A program made the translations under genes and the position numbers. Below are positions 24,441 to 35,488 of a stretch of DNA of 64,000 bases, piece by piece (position 1 is the stretch's first letter; every line of letters starts with the position of its first letter). The notes beneath the pieces were generated by a model. It had not been told where the DNA came from, did not search any database, and saw only the letters and a program-made list of their open reading frames with translations. Source of the DNA: Ilex aquifolium (Eukaryota > Streptophyta > Magnoliopsida > Aquifoliales > Aquifoliaceae); contig OX637402.1 in assembly GCA_951799425.1 (NCBI GenBank), forward strand, positions 33,819,492-33,883,491, given 5' to 3'.

Positions 24441-24965
24441 AAGATTTGCATTATCTTTGTACACAGATCAAGCCAAGCTTTTTAAGAAAAAAAATAATTT
24501 TTCATTTTTGATTTTATTTCAATAAATGATATAATAGAACATGAATTTTAGTTGAAAATTTTATTTTCTATTATGAATAATTTAGACCCCTTGTTAGATT
24601 TTTTAATTTTATTCTAATAGATGGTATAATTGTATACTAATTACAATTTTTAAGAAAAAAATTAAATTTTTATTTTTAATTTTATTTCAAGAAATGATAC
24701 AATAGAACATGAATTTTGATTGTAAAATTTAAAATATTTGATATTCTATATTTGATTGGAGTTTTTGTGGTCTAAGTATAATATTTTAAACTTGAAGGGT
24801 CTAAATATTATACACCTACAAAATTCAAGGGGTCTAAGTGTAATTTATTAACTAAAATGTTAGGCACGTACAAACTTTAAGGGGTTTGTCTATAATATTT
24901 TAAATGTCAGAAAATCTAAGTGATCATGTGACAAAACTCAGGAGGTTTAGGTGTAATTCTTTTTC
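24441..24965. other. AT-rich intergenic DNA
   Basis: It contains two similar stretches around 24490-24550 and 24650-24720 (TTTTTATTTTTAATTTTATTTCAA, then ATGATACAATAGAACATGAA with small variations), an old local duplication. No gene. Confidence 0.35.
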
Positions 24966-24966
24966 T

Positions 24967-25135
24967 TTTTTTTTTTGGTATTATAAGGTGTCTAAATCAA
25001 TTTACATTCACCTCGACTAATCTCCTATTCAATTCAGTTAAACTCAAGTCATCCACACCAGAACTAAAAAATTCATGAGAGATAAATTCATCATATTCAA
25101 ATTCCACTTTAAAAAAATTATCATGTTGCGAATTT
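24967..25135 (-). mobile_element. SINE copy, same family, minus strand, diverged
   Basis: A T-run, then CATTCACCTCGACTAATC, CTCAAGTCATCCACACC and GAGAGATAAATTCATCATA. It lies about 200 bp upstream of the GST start. Confidence 0.5.
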
Positions 25136-25331
25136 AGAATATTGAATTTTCAGCTCATCCTTGGGGTTAAATTGTGTAACTTTGAGGGACCCTATCGACA
25201 TCCTCTTGAAATAGAGGATAAAGTGTAAAGATTGCCCTCCCTCCACTGGATGGTTGTAAAGAGAACACAGAGACCAGACCAGCAACAAAATCCAAAGAAA
25301 ACTTACCCATCCTCCAACACCAACCACCTCA

Positions 25332-26251
25332 ATGGGCACGCCGGTGAAAGTGTACGGTCCACCATTGTCCACTGCTGTCTCCAGGGTTCTAGCCTGTCTC
25401 CTTGAGAAAGATGTCCCATTTCAGCTCATTTCCGTCAACATGTCCAAAGGCGAGCACAAAAAGCCAGACTACCTCAAGATACAGGTATTATATGTGTTCG
25501 ATCTATAGAGGTGTGTGTGTGTGTGTGTGTGTAAATTCCAGTGTCTGTTGATTTTATTTCCTGCTTGTTCTTTCTTAATTTTGACTGTAAACAGCCCTTT
25601 GGCCAAGTCCCAGCTTTTCAAGACGAAAGCATCTCTCTCTTTGGTAAAATTTCAAATTCCCTTCTTGTCTGTAATGTTTCAGAACTTCAATTCAGTTCAA
25701 GATTTTGTTAATCATCATTTGATCTGGAAAATTGGGGGTTTTGTTTTTCTGAATTGAAGTTCGTGTTTTTGATGAGACCAGAGTCGAGAGCAATATGTCG
25801 ATACATATGTGACAAGCACGCGAGCCAGGGAAACAAGGGTCTGTATGGAACAAACCCGTTGGAAAAAGCTTCAATTGATCAGTGGTTGGAGGCCGAGGGA
25901 CAAAGCTTCAACCCACCGAGCTCAGTCCTCGTGTTTCAGCTAGCTTTCGCACCGCGAATGAAGATCAAACAAGACGAAGCAATTATCAAGCAGAGTGAAG
26001 AGAAGCTGGCAAAAGTGCTCGATGTGTATGATAAGAGGCTCAGTGAGACTCGGTACCTGGCTGGCGATGAGTTCACGTTGGCTGATCTTTCTCACCTGCC
26101 TAATACACAGTACTTGGTGAGTGGGACTGATAGAGGAGAGCTCTTCACTTCGAGGAAGAATGTGGGAAGGTGGTGGGGTGAGATTTCGAGCCGAGAGCCA
26201 TGGAAGAAGGTGGTTGAAATGCAGAACACACCACCATCCGCAAAAGCTTGA
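25332..26251 (+). CDS. GSTF: Glutathione S-transferase, phi class
   Basis: Three exons: 25332-25484, 25595-25643 and 25782-26251. Introns are GT-AG, with phases 0 and 1, giving 223 aa (family usually 212-220). The three-exon structure with a tiny 49-bp second exon is the standard phi-class layout. The N-terminal thioredoxin fold has the catalytic Ser13 (PPLSTAVSRV). The glutathione site includes GEHKKPDYLKI, QVPAF and DESISLFESRAICRYI. The helical C-terminal domain includes YLAGDEFTLADLSHLPN (the folding motif) and NVGRWWGEISSR. Phi GSTs conjugate glutathione to electrophiles, reduce hydroperoxides and bind flavonoid-like ligands in the cytosol. All key residues are present. The gene runs in the same direction as MSL, but the two are independent. 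Confidence 0.96.
25511..25532. repeat. (GT)n microsatellite in GST intron 1
   Basis: About 11 uninterrupted GT units close to the 5' splice site of intron 1. Confidence 0.9.
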
Positions 26252-27499
26252 ATTGGGTTGGTGATTTCTAGGTGTACCCTTTTGAAATGGGCATGTTTGA
26301 GTTTTATGCTTCTTCATTCTAGTTTCAATTCTGCTTTGCTCGGTTTGTGATCTCTTTTGCTTGTAGCACCACGTTGTCGTTGTAATTGCTTCAAGTTCTG
26401 GAGACCCTTGTTATGCATCTCACCAGAAAGGTGTTCAATAATGAGATAGATTCATGTTATCAGTCATATATAAATGGGATACTTTTTTCTCAAAATTACC
26501 TTGTTCCATTTGAATATAACTCATACTACAAATAATAGGTGACACAGTACATGCCATATTGAGCCTTTTCCAAACATGTACATATATTCACACCAGCATG
26601 CACAAGTTCAATGTAAGAATTCAACAATACAGAAAGGCACACACGCGTGTGCGCTTGTTAAGAGCCAGATCCTTGTTCTTAAGAGCAAAATCTTCATTAT
26701 CCAACCCTTCTACCGGAGATCAAACTTTTTGGTTAAGAAAGGCAAACTCCTGGATGGTTCAAAAACAGATTTGAAACATTCCTAGCAGTCCTAAAAGTAA
26801 ATGAATATTAGAGTTGGGACAATTTCTCCATCAATCTGATGTACAAAAAAATTGTAGCTTTATGTGAAAGTTCAGAGTTGGCTGTCTATTTCTATAAGGG
26901 CCAGATTACCATCGATCAAGCTTGTTCCTCTTGTGTCAGCAAGCAGAGCCGTAGGTTCAGAGACTTGCCCTTTTATGGACTCTGAATGAGAAATAAGATT
27001 TTAAAATCATGCCCAAGACTGTTTCCAAGTCATGCAGATCATGATTTGGATTGAAACACCCGATTTCCTCTTTTACCTGATTTCCAAGCTTTTCATTTAA
27101 TTGATATTCATGTTCCTCGTTTTTAAGCACACACGCATAAACGGGGGGGGGGGGGGGGGATAGGAGGGCTGAAGTGCACAGATTTGACCGTACCTAGCAA
27201 TGGCACTTTGACACTGTTTATGCAGAATGAACTCAATGACTGCTATTTCAAGGAGCAATTAGATGAATTCCTTTTAGACAACAACACTACTGTTGCGAAA
27301 CACAACCCCAATTCCCAAATATCAGAAACAAATAGGTAAATAGGCATATCAAAACCATAAAAATATCAAACAAGCAGATGGTCGATTAGGCAAATACGGT
27401 ACAACTTATGTGTATTTAATTATTTACAGAATCTGGCAGATGAAAATAGGCACATTAAAGCTTAAAAACACAGCAATTTAAACAATTGCACTTACATGC
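26252..27499. other. Intergenic between convergent GSTF and F-box genes
   Basis: It holds both 3' UTRs. A run of 17 G lies at 27143-27159. No other gene was recognised. Confidence 0.45.
27143..27159. repeat. Poly(G) tract, 17 nt
   Basis: An uninterrupted G homopolymer between two 3' UTRs. Its exact length is prone to sequencing error. Confidence 0.8.
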
Positions 27500-28678
27500 T
27501 TAACACAAATTGGGAGAAACCCAAATTGGTGGAGAACAAAGAAATCCAGTCTGTGAATTGCGAGGAAAACCCAGCAATGCTTCAATACTACCATCTTCCA
27601 AGTAGTAAACACCCAAATCATGATCCCCACTACCACCATCATAATTAGCCTCCGAGTAATCATCTGCAAAATAGATACAATTCCCTTTACATCCCGGAAA
27701 ATTAGAAGACGACAACACCAAGGATAAACTTTCCCCCAAAAACAACACCCGATCACCCAAACTTGTCACCCTCTCCCACTTAGGTCCACTCAAATCCAGC
27801 CTAAACACTCGGAATTCGCTTGTCTTATATGCAATATCAAGGTAAACATCAAATTCAAGTTCTAAATACCGCGTTACCAATAATAATTCATCCATCCAAT
27901 TCACCAAATATTCCATATCCCCAACGGTATGTCTTGGTGTATCAATAAATGAAACCCTAGGTGAATCACCCTGTAAATCACAAACCGCAATGCCTCCAAA
28001 TTTGTTCACAGCATAGAACAGCCCATTGTAATAAATAACATCCTCACAATATGAATGCGCTTCATGTATAAATCTCCAAAATGGTTCACCATTTTTAAGG
28101 TAAGCAAGATCACCTGTTTGATTAAGTATCGCCACAGCAATGTAATTTGAATCATTCAGAGGACTCGAAGAAAGGATCATCTTTTTCACAAAGGAATCGC
28201 GCATTTCCTTTAAATTTCGAGTATAGACATCACCATCAGGATCACGAAGCTTATATTCACGACCCACATCGGAGAAATTGCAGTCAATGACATTCGGAAA
28301 CGCCGACAACGGAGGAAGATTAATCTTAGCTCTTGTGAGGAGATTGATAATGAAAATAGCCGGTGATTCTTCGAGGATTATGAGCCAACCGTGCGATGAA
28401 CCGCATAGGCGACGGCGGCGAGAGGCTTCGGGAAGATTGAGGGCATAGACCTTGTTGTCGGTGAGGCTATACAATGCTCGACAGCTACTTAGGTTGTACC
28501 GGTTATGAGGGAGCATGAGCCATGGGAGTTGGCAAGGAAGGTGCTTTGGGGTTTTTGGGGTTGACGATCCCCAATTGACACAGACGGCTCGGAACCGGAT
28601 GTAATCGCCGAGGACTGTGAGTTTTCTGGCGATGGTTTCGAGCAATTCTGGTCGGAGATCCGACCAGTCAACGGCCAT
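27500..28678 (-). CDS. F-box protein with DUF295 (KIB-type beta-propeller) domain
   Basis: Intronless, 392 aa. The F-box is at residues 4-45 (WSDLRPELLETIARKL, then GDYIRFRAVCVNW). It is followed by a DUF295 region from about 60 to 375, with the usual GSSHGWLIILEE, INLLTRAKINLPP, FWRFIHEAHSYCEDVIYYNGLFYAVNKFGGIAVCD and C-terminal NCIYFADDY / DLGVYYLEDGSIE. Such proteins are SCF ubiquitin-ligase adaptors: the F-box binds SKP1 (ASK) and the propeller is thought to bind the substrate. The target is unknown. Stop TAA is at 27500-27502. It is divergent from a paralogue without an F-box at 29395. It belongs to a large, fast-evolving family of the SKIP23-like or KIB group; a finer name is not justified. 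Confidence 0.92.
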   Translation of the reverse strand: MAVDWSDLRPELLETIARKLTVLGDYIRFRAVCVNWGSSTPKTPKHLPCQLPWLMLPHNRYNLSSCRALYSLTDNKVYALNLPEASRRRRLCGSSHGWLIILEESPAIFIINLLTRAKINLPPLSAFPNVIDCNFSDVGREYKLRDPDGDVYTRNLKEMRDSFVKKMILSSSPLNDSNYIAVAILNQTGDLAYLKNGEPFWRFIHEAHSYCEDVIYYNGLFYAVNKFGGIAVCDLQGDSPRVSFIDTPRHTVGDMEYLVNWMDELLLVTRYLELEFDVYLDIAYKTSEFRVFRLDLSGPKWERVTSLGDRVLFLGESLSLVLSSSNFPGCKGNCIYFADDYSEANYDGGSGDHDLGVYYLEDGSIEALLGFPRNSQTGFLCSPPIWVSPNLC

Positions 28679-29394
28679 GTTTGGGTGATTACCGGTTAAG
28701 CTATTAGCTTTACGGTTTTTTGTCAGAGTTTATATCATATATAATTTGTGTCTAATCCTAAAAAATATTTTTCTATTTATTAATTCGTGTTATACTCACT
28801 TCATATAATATATAAATTATATATAATGTTATATAAACGAATCGTATTATATTTTTTTTTATTAGTTTAAGAAAAATTCAAATTATTTAATTTTTTTTTT
28901 ATGTTTACGTCGTGTTAGTAAGTGGTGCTGATACCTCTACTTACACTAGACGGAGCCTACCCTAAAACGCTCTATCATGTCACATTCCAAGATGGGCCTC
29001 AAGTGGTGACCCAAGCCCAATGACCATTACTTTATACGATCCATACAATTTGTGTTCAACCATTTTTCAGACGAAATGTGACGGAGCCCAAAATCGAGAT
29101 TCTGAAGTCTAACCTCTAACAGATTATATGGCAAAGCCATGTCTTTGGTGGAAAGAAATAAATATAGTTTGACAAAAAAAATTAGTCTAGCAATGTTTAC
29201 TTGCCAAAGAAGCAAACGTGCCACCCAAGGAACTCTATTAATTATCAAGTCAAATACAAGGTTTTCACTTTCATACTCAAACAAGGATTCATAATAAATA
29301 TTGAAAGAGGATATCTGTGAACCAATTGTTTTTAAGTTTCTTTCAATGCTAAGAGATTAGTATTTTTCCGACGACGATCCAGAGAGTAGTTTTG
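28679..29394. other. Divergent intergenic region between two DUF295 genes
   Basis: 716 bp, AT-rich next to the left gene (TATATAAT runs near 28735-28830). It should hold promoters for both genes. No F-box coding remnant of the right gene was found on the plus strand. Confidence 0.4.
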
Positions 29395-30414
29395 ATGACG
29401 GAAATTTTTGAAGTTATTGAATCTGCAAAAAGATCACAAGCTCCAGACACCCCGTCACAGTTTATGGTTCCTCACTGCTGCCATTACAATAATAGCACCG
29501 AAGATTTCAGGTGCTGCTTCAATATTTCGAGCAACAAATTTCACCATTTGAGTCAACCAGATGCTCAAGGGAAGAGAATATGCGGATCATCAGGTGGATG
29601 GCTAATTATAGTCGGAAATAATTTTGAAATCTTTATGTTAAATCCTCTCACTAGAGCCCAAATCCAGCTTCCCTCAGTCTCTTCCTTGCTTGATCAAGAA
29701 GACACATCCATGCAAGTCTTGGGCAAAGCATCAACTGTTTTGATTCATAAAGCTATTCTAGTTTCGAATCCTGATAGCAACTTGGAAGGTTATAGTGTCA
29801 TGGTAATTTATGGAGACTGCAGAAAACTAGGGTTCCATAAAGAAGGAGACCATTCGTGGACTTCGCTTCAAGATGCTGGGTCTTTTTATGATGATGCTGT
29901 ACTCTGTGACCAGGTCTTGTATGCTGTAAACGAGTGTGGAAAAGTTATTGCCATTAGGGAACTGGGTAATTCCCCAGTGGTGGAAGAGATGGTGCCACCA
30001 TGGTTCTTTCAGGGTAACAAGGTTTATCTCGTGGAATTAGATGAGGAGCTCTACATAGTTATTCGGTTTCTGGAAGAGAGTACGGATTTTGGCTATAGAA
30101 CGCATAATTTTAAGGTTTATGAGGTTGATTTTTATGTGAAACTACATGACAGGATAAGAGGCATAGGCGAATGGGCAATTTTCCTAGGCCATAATCAATC
30201 AGCATCACTGTCGACTCGTCGTGTTGAAGGACTGAAAGAAAATTGCATCTATTTCACTGATGATAACACAGATGGATATAAGGATGGCGTTTTGGGGGGG
30301 CATGACACAGGTGTGTTTCACTTGGATGATGGGAGTATCGAGCCATTGCAGTGTTGTTCATCAGATTCGAGCTTTTTGCGACCACCCCCAATCTTGTTTA
30401 CACACAAGTCCTGA
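29395..30414 (+). CDS. DUF295 protein lacking an F-box
   Basis: Intronless, 339 aa from the ATG at 29395. From about residue 60 it is a clear paralogue of the gene at 27500: GSSGGWLIIVGNN, LNPLTRAQIQLPS, DHSWTSLQDAGSFYDDAVLCDQVLYAVNECGKVIA, NCIYFTDDN, HDTGVFHLDDGSIEPL. The N-terminal 55 residues contain no F-box, and none is readable just upstream. Without it the protein could not join an SCF complex in the usual way. It may be a functional propeller-only protein, a pseudogene, or a gene whose F-box exon was lost. The frame itself is undamaged. Confidence 0.75.
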   Translation: MTEIFEVIESAKRSQAPDTPSQFMVPHCCHYNNSTEDFRCCFNISSNKFHHLSQPDAQGKRICGSSGGWLIIVGNNFEIFMLNPLTRAQIQLPSVSSLLDQEDTSMQVLGKASTVLIHKAILVSNPDSNLEGYSVMVIYGDCRKLGFHKEGDHSWTSLQDAGSFYDDAVLCDQVLYAVNECGKVIAIRELGNSPVVEEMVPPWFFQGNKVYLVELDEELYIVIRFLEESTDFGYRTHNFKVYEVDFYVKLHDRIRGIGEWAIFLGHNQSASLSTRRVEGLKENCIYFTDDNTDGYKDGVLGGHDTGVFHLDDGSIEPLQCCSSDSSFLRPPPILFTHKS

Positions 30415-32190
30415 GAGATGAGATGATAAATTTGCAAGTAATCTCAGATTTTTTCATTTGTGTACATTCCAATTGAAATTCTTGTTACATAGAATGCGCA
30501 TAAGTTAGGATAAGATCTGTTTAAGTAGTACAAAGTCGGCAAGAATTGCCCTGAAATCTGCCAAATCAACATTATAGGGAAAGGTTTTTATGTATTTATA
30601 TACTTATATCTTTTATTTGGTAAAGGTAAACAATTATGTGTTACATGGTCTGAATTTGTTTTGGAAAAGCATTAATGTTCCCTAAACAAGATCATGGTTG
30701 ATGGGGTGGTACTCTAAACTACCCAGGTTCTTGGAATAACCAAAATTATAAATAAGTTTCAATTCATCCCCAACAATAACAAAAAAAAAAAAATGTCTCA
30801 AATAACTTAGAGCATTGCTAAGATCCCTTTCGCATCCCCAACCATTGAGTTATCAGATCACTATCTCCACCACAAGAAAAAAGTGTTTCACTTCCTTTGC
30901 TAGAAGCAATACTCTAAAAGCTTCACTCTACTAGGTCCGGTTATAAATTGTCAAAGTAATTTGTTCGCAGAGACCTGGAATTCACGAAACCTCCCTGTCA
31001 TCCCACAGACTTATTTCAGTACAGTCTTCACCCCATAATACCATCCTAGCATGATATCCCGCAGTTGCTATCAAAAATTCCAACAATCAAACTATAACCA
31101 ACCCTATCAATAGCCACAGAACTTTATAAATGCATAGAGTATGCTTCCATTATTTGCATACACTTGTGTCTCCATCATCCATCTCGATAGCAGAGGCATA
31201 ATACCACAAAACTAATATACTTCATTGTTCAATCTGCTGCACATAATCTGCCCTTGACAACCCTTCACACCAACAATAGGCATACCAATTGATAATAAAC
31301 TTAGCAAGTTTGTCCTTTGAAAATCAAAATTACACCTGCACATACTTTGCAAGGCCTGCTTGTTTAAAGCCAGGCCTTTCAACTTGAACAAACTAAAACC
31401 ATTCCAAGTTTTTCAACACCAAAAATCAATGGTTTGTAACCCATAAAAAACCATCTAAATTGTCATTCCTTTACCCAATTAAGTGTAGAATTGAAAACCA
31501 CAACCAGAAAGCCATAGATTTTGATTCTCAAATCAAATATCGTGAATAAAATCCTCCTCGATTTGATTGAACACCCTCCTAAAATTGAACAAATCACTAT
31601 TAGAATACAGGCACAATTTATGTCTGCAAGCCATAAACCAAGCATTGGCATCTCTCATCCGTGTTTTTGAAAATAGACTTCCATCGTTACCAGATGATCC
31701 AACTTACATGTGTGCAACTTACTATCTCTAATTTCGTAACTTTGACATTAAAAGTCCAACAATGCAACGGGCACACACAAAGTAAAATCTCCTTTCAGAT
31801 ACAAAAAAAAAATGTTTTCAAGAACAAGTCATGTCCATTATTTGAAAGGAAAAAAAAAACAAAAAATACATATTTAGAAGTATCACTGAACTACTGAAGA
31901 TGCAAACTACAAGACTTTCCAACTATTATTTCAAAACTTGACAATAAATAAAAAATAATGAAAAAAGATGCATTAGCAGAATTCAGAAATTGACTGATTC
32001 CAAGTTAGAGGTTGAGTATTAGTTGCATGTACTTAGCAGACAGCAATTTCCGGCTATATAACCAAAACCAATTATAGTTGTTATTTGCTACATTTTTCAA
32101 TAAAACATATAGAGAATTCATAGGAGAACATCAAGCATAAGAAAACACATCGAATAAGCAATGTCGAAAACCAGTAGCCTGCAAGACAAC
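30415..32190. other. Intergenic, no gene recognised
   Basis: 3' flank of the DUF295 gene, then AT-rich sequence with no domain-bearing ORF. Confidence 0.4.
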
Positions 32191-32193
32191 TTA

Positions 32194-32905
32194 CTACTCA
32201 GCCAAGGGATAAACTTCAGCACTCTTCATAATAGTCGTCCCCCCATTGCTGACAACACATAAATCAGGGTAATTCCGCTGGTTGAGAGAATGCAACAAAA
32301 GGGCCACAACTCCTTCCTTGTGTTCTGTTGATGCGAAATGAGAGTATATATACTACATCTTGAGGTCCTCTGCCCCCTCGGCTTAATCTTCCATAGACAG
32401 TTCTTCATAACTTACTTGCCATTTCTGGTTATATGATGCGAAAAGTCACTCATTCAGATATTGATTTCGTCAAGTGTGCTTCATCAGATTCGGAAGATGA
32501 TTGTTGCACCACAACTGAATCAGAATTCAGAATAGTGAATTCATTTTGGGCAGGTCCGTTTTCTAGCTCTTCACGGGGTTGGGATTGGTATTGTTATTAT
32601 CACCATTGTCCTTGGAAAGCATAGTATCTCCTCATTACCTTCCCCGTACGAAATAGCAGATCCAGTGTTCGATGAAATGTCAAACTGGGCTGACCGGCTG
32701 ATATTGCCCCAATATAAGTTATAGTTTCAAACCTACGTTTTTCCAATAACTCCGACGACATTACGCCCTCTCTCCGAGCACTCCAAACACTTTTTACCAA
32801 CTCATTTCCAGAACCCAAAGGAGGGCTATTGATGAGGTTCGACGTTTCAACGAATGCGAGTAAAGCCTTCATTCTTGACCACCTCAGTTGCGAGGCCGAT
32901 GGTAA
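32194..32905 (-). pseudogene. Decayed gene or gene fragment of unknown family
   Basis: On the minus strand, an open stretch from about 32905 (SASQLRWSRMKALLAFVE) runs to a cluster of three stops (TGA TAA TAA) at about 32599, with a possible splice donor GGTAATG just before it. The same frame then resumes with a Ser/Asp/Glu-rich stretch ending at 32450. A third stretch, with internal stops, contains HKEGVVALLLHSLNQ and CVVSNGGTT and ends at a TAG at 32194. The amino-acid texture is protein-like in all three parts, unlike the surrounding noise. I do not recognise the family. It may be a processed or broken gene, or exons of a gene whose introns I cannot place. Confidence 0.35.
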
Positions 32906-33302
32906 TTCCTATTTTTCCCATAAAGCCAAGGATTTGAAATGTATCTTAGCGTATCGAGAAGAGAGTAATTAAAGTGCACAAAAATTTTGAAAATTTAGTT
33001 ATTTTACATTAAAATTTTCCTCCGATACTATATTTTTAGAACATCTAAAACAGTATTTTGTTATGGTGAGTCAGTGACATTCTATGGTGGTATTTGATAA
33101 AACTGAAAGGTAAATACTAAAAATTGAATGCTGAATTTTAAGTGCTGAATACTGAATTTTTTAATTCGTAAAGGTATCAATTAAAATTTAAGTATTGAAT
33201 TTAATCAAAATGTTTGACAAATATAAAGAACTGAAATCTAAAAATTATTATTATTCTAATTTTACCCTTCTCTTTAAGCATCTCTCAACAACTGTCATAT
33301 TA

Positions 33303-33371
33303 ATGGTGGTGGTAGTGATGGCGGTGACGGTGGTGGTGGTGGTGGCGACAACGATGGTGATGGTGGTGGCG
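33303..33371. repeat. GGTGGTGGC-type microsatellite, left part
   Basis: GGTGGT, GGTGATGGC and GGCGACAAC units. The tract continues at 33957-34086 on the far side of the solo LTR, so it was split by that insertion. Confidence 0.85.
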
Positions 33372-33376
33372 ACAAC

Positions 33377-33951
33377 TGATGATACCTAGAAAGAATTCCA
33401 AGTACGAGCTCGGGAATGGAGGTCAGCCAAGGCATCCAGAGCTCAGAGGTTCAGACCTTGGACCTTCCTCAGTCGGTGCAAAGAGAGAAATGAGAAAGAA
33501 ACAGCTGGCTAACAGGACGCGTCCCCCACGACGACAGCAAGCTATTGTCAAGACACAAAACTCTCAACCACCCAAGATCATTTCCTAGAATCAAGGGAGA
33601 TCCTGCGAAAAGAAGGCTAAGATCTCGCCACAGATCTCATAGAGTGAGGAATTAGGTTATAAATATTGTACTACGGCCTCACTACGAGGCAGGCGATCAA
33701 ACAACCTAGAATTGTACCAAACATTCTGTATAATCTTCTCAAAAACATCAATAAAGATCTCAGTAGCAAGAGACTCTATTGCAGTATGGATTAGCCGAGC
33801 TCCCGAGTTGGTGAACTACTATAAATTCTTTGTGTAATCCATGCCCCCGAAAAAGAATCATCCCATCATCCCATCATTCCAACGAACCATGCAGCTCAGA
33901 TAAAACCCCATAGAAAGTATAATCTGCTCAAACACATTTTGAACACCATCA
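33377..33951 (+). mobile_element. Solo LTR, gypsy-type
   Basis: 575 bp from TGATGATACC to ACACCATCA, with the 5-bp duplication ACAAC at 33372-33376 and 33952-33956. These termini match those of the Tat-lineage LTRs at 38030 and 51037 in sense orientation (TGATGATACC at the start, ACACCATCA at the end), but the body differs. A TATA box (TTATAAATA, about 33658) and a polyadenylation signal (AATAAA, 33750-33755) lie in the expected order. No internal region is present, so it is the product of LTR-LTR recombination. Confidence 0.85.
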
Positions 33952-33956
33952 ACAAC

Positions 33957-34086
33957 GATGGCGATGGTGATGGTGGTGGTGCGCGGCAACACTGTGGTGG
34001 TGGTAGCAACAACATAATGGTAGTGGCGATTTTGGCAATGGTGGTGGCAACGTTAGTGGTGGTGGTGGCAATGACACAATGATGGT
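33957..34086. repeat. GGTGGT-type microsatellite, right part
   Basis: A continuation of the split tract: GGCGATGGTGATGGTGGTGG, then GGTAGTGGC and GGTGGCAA units. Confidence 0.85.
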
Positions 34087-34233
34087 GAGGATATATTTGT
34101 CTATTATAAAAAATTAATAAAATCCTTACTTACTAACATTTTTAGCATTAAATGATATGTATGTGGTTTGTTACTTAAAATTTTATCCTATTTTTAAGAA
34201 ATGTTTAAAATATTAAGTAGTATGAGTTTTAGG

Positions 34234-34455
34234 TACGAGTGTTAGCTCTGACCCGTTGACATAAACCCGACACAAACTCGCCACGAACGATTATAAAATT
34301 GGCATGATTATTAAATACGCATAATAAGTAATTTAGACTAATGTTTAATACTCACAACACACTAAATAAATTTTTTTTTCGTAGGTCTTGACAGGAACAT
34401 GACACGAATAACACGACATGTAGGTTACACAAACACGACATGATTGACACTCCTA
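34234..34455. mobile_element. Small hAT-like element, imperfect ends
   Basis: It starts TACGAGTGTTAGCTC and ends GATTGACACTCCTA. The flanks GTTTTAGG and ATTTTAGA share TTTTAG (6 of 8). It is rich in GACACGA/CCCGACAC motifs like the element at 13428. It sits in the right arm of the composite TIR element. Confidence 0.45.
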
Positions 34456-34534
34456 ATTTTAGATTATCAAATGAGTTTAATTTATTAAGTACTTAAAGTA
34501 TTCAATTTTAAACCTTAAGTGATATTATTAAACA

Positions 34535-35215
34535 GTCTCTATGTCACTCTATATTTAGAGTGTCAGTGTAGCAATATATTTAAATACTTTATAATATTTT
34601 CTCTCTCATCTTTTTCTTTCCTCCATTCTCTCTCTCTTCCCTCTCATTACTCCCAAATAAAAATAATACAAAAAAAAATGAGAAATAATATTTAAATAAA
34701 ATAGTTAAAGTGTTTGTTACGTTAGTGACAGTTTGATTTTATTAATTATAGAGATATAATAATAAATGTGTATAATAATACATTTGAGTTGGATCATAAT
34801 ACTACCTCTCCTGATAGTATTAAAATATTTTCATAATATAGGTCTATGGTATTAAAAATATACGATTAGTATATATTTTTTAAATTAATACGGAATCAAA
34901 TTTATCTACCAAATAACGAATTAGACCCGATTAAATAAATCATAATATAATAAAATATTTAATCCACTTATAATATATTCTCTCTCCTCCTGTCATTTTT
35001 CACCTCTTTTGTCCATTCTTTATTTTTTCCTACGTTCTTTCTCTCTCTTCTTCCAACAAATCTAACAATAATACAAAATATAATAAATAATATTTAAAAG
35101 AAGTAGTTAAAATATAAAAAATCTCTAAAATAATATATTAAAAAAGTGAGCAGTTAAAATAGAAAATGTGTAATTTTCGATAACTAAAATACAAAATTTT
35201 GTTAAAGATGCTGAC
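34535..35215. mobile_element. Elements related to the one at 1279, inverted
   Basis: ACTCTATATTTAGAGTGTCA with TGTAGCAA matches the palindrome near 1530. The CT-rich block CTCTCTCTTCCCTCTCATTACTCCC is the reverse complement of the AG-rich block at 1440-1490. A second CT-rich block at 34980-35055 suggests two related copies side by side. Ends are not defined. Confidence 0.4.
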
Positions 35216-35488
35216 AAGAAAAAGGTGAGTTATTGTACATCCGGGTATAACTACTCATTACACTATAGATAATCTCACGGAAATCTCCTCTAATATTTTT
35301 TTTTGGGCATACCATTCAACAACGTGCCTCACTTGAATAAATGATAGTTGAATTTTTTTTTTTAAAAAAATATTAGAGAGAAATTGTATCGAAAATAAAC
35401 CAACTAATATAATAATTCATATTAATTTGATATGCATAGTAATTTTTTTTTGGAACTCAAACGATAGGTACAAAGTAATGTATTTTTA

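Larger units (their letters stand above)
33086..34525. mobile_element. Composite TIR element carrying nested insertions
   Basis: The left arm (GGTATTTGATAAAACTG, then TTGAATGCTGAATTTTAAGTGCTGAA) and the inverted right arm (CTGTTTAATAATATC, then TTGAATACTTTAAGTACTTAA) are related inverted repeats. Inside lie a GGT-rich microsatellite, a solo LTR in that microsatellite, and a separate small element in the right arm. Ends are approximate and the duplication (TCTATG-like on both sides) is imperfect. Confidence 0.4.
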
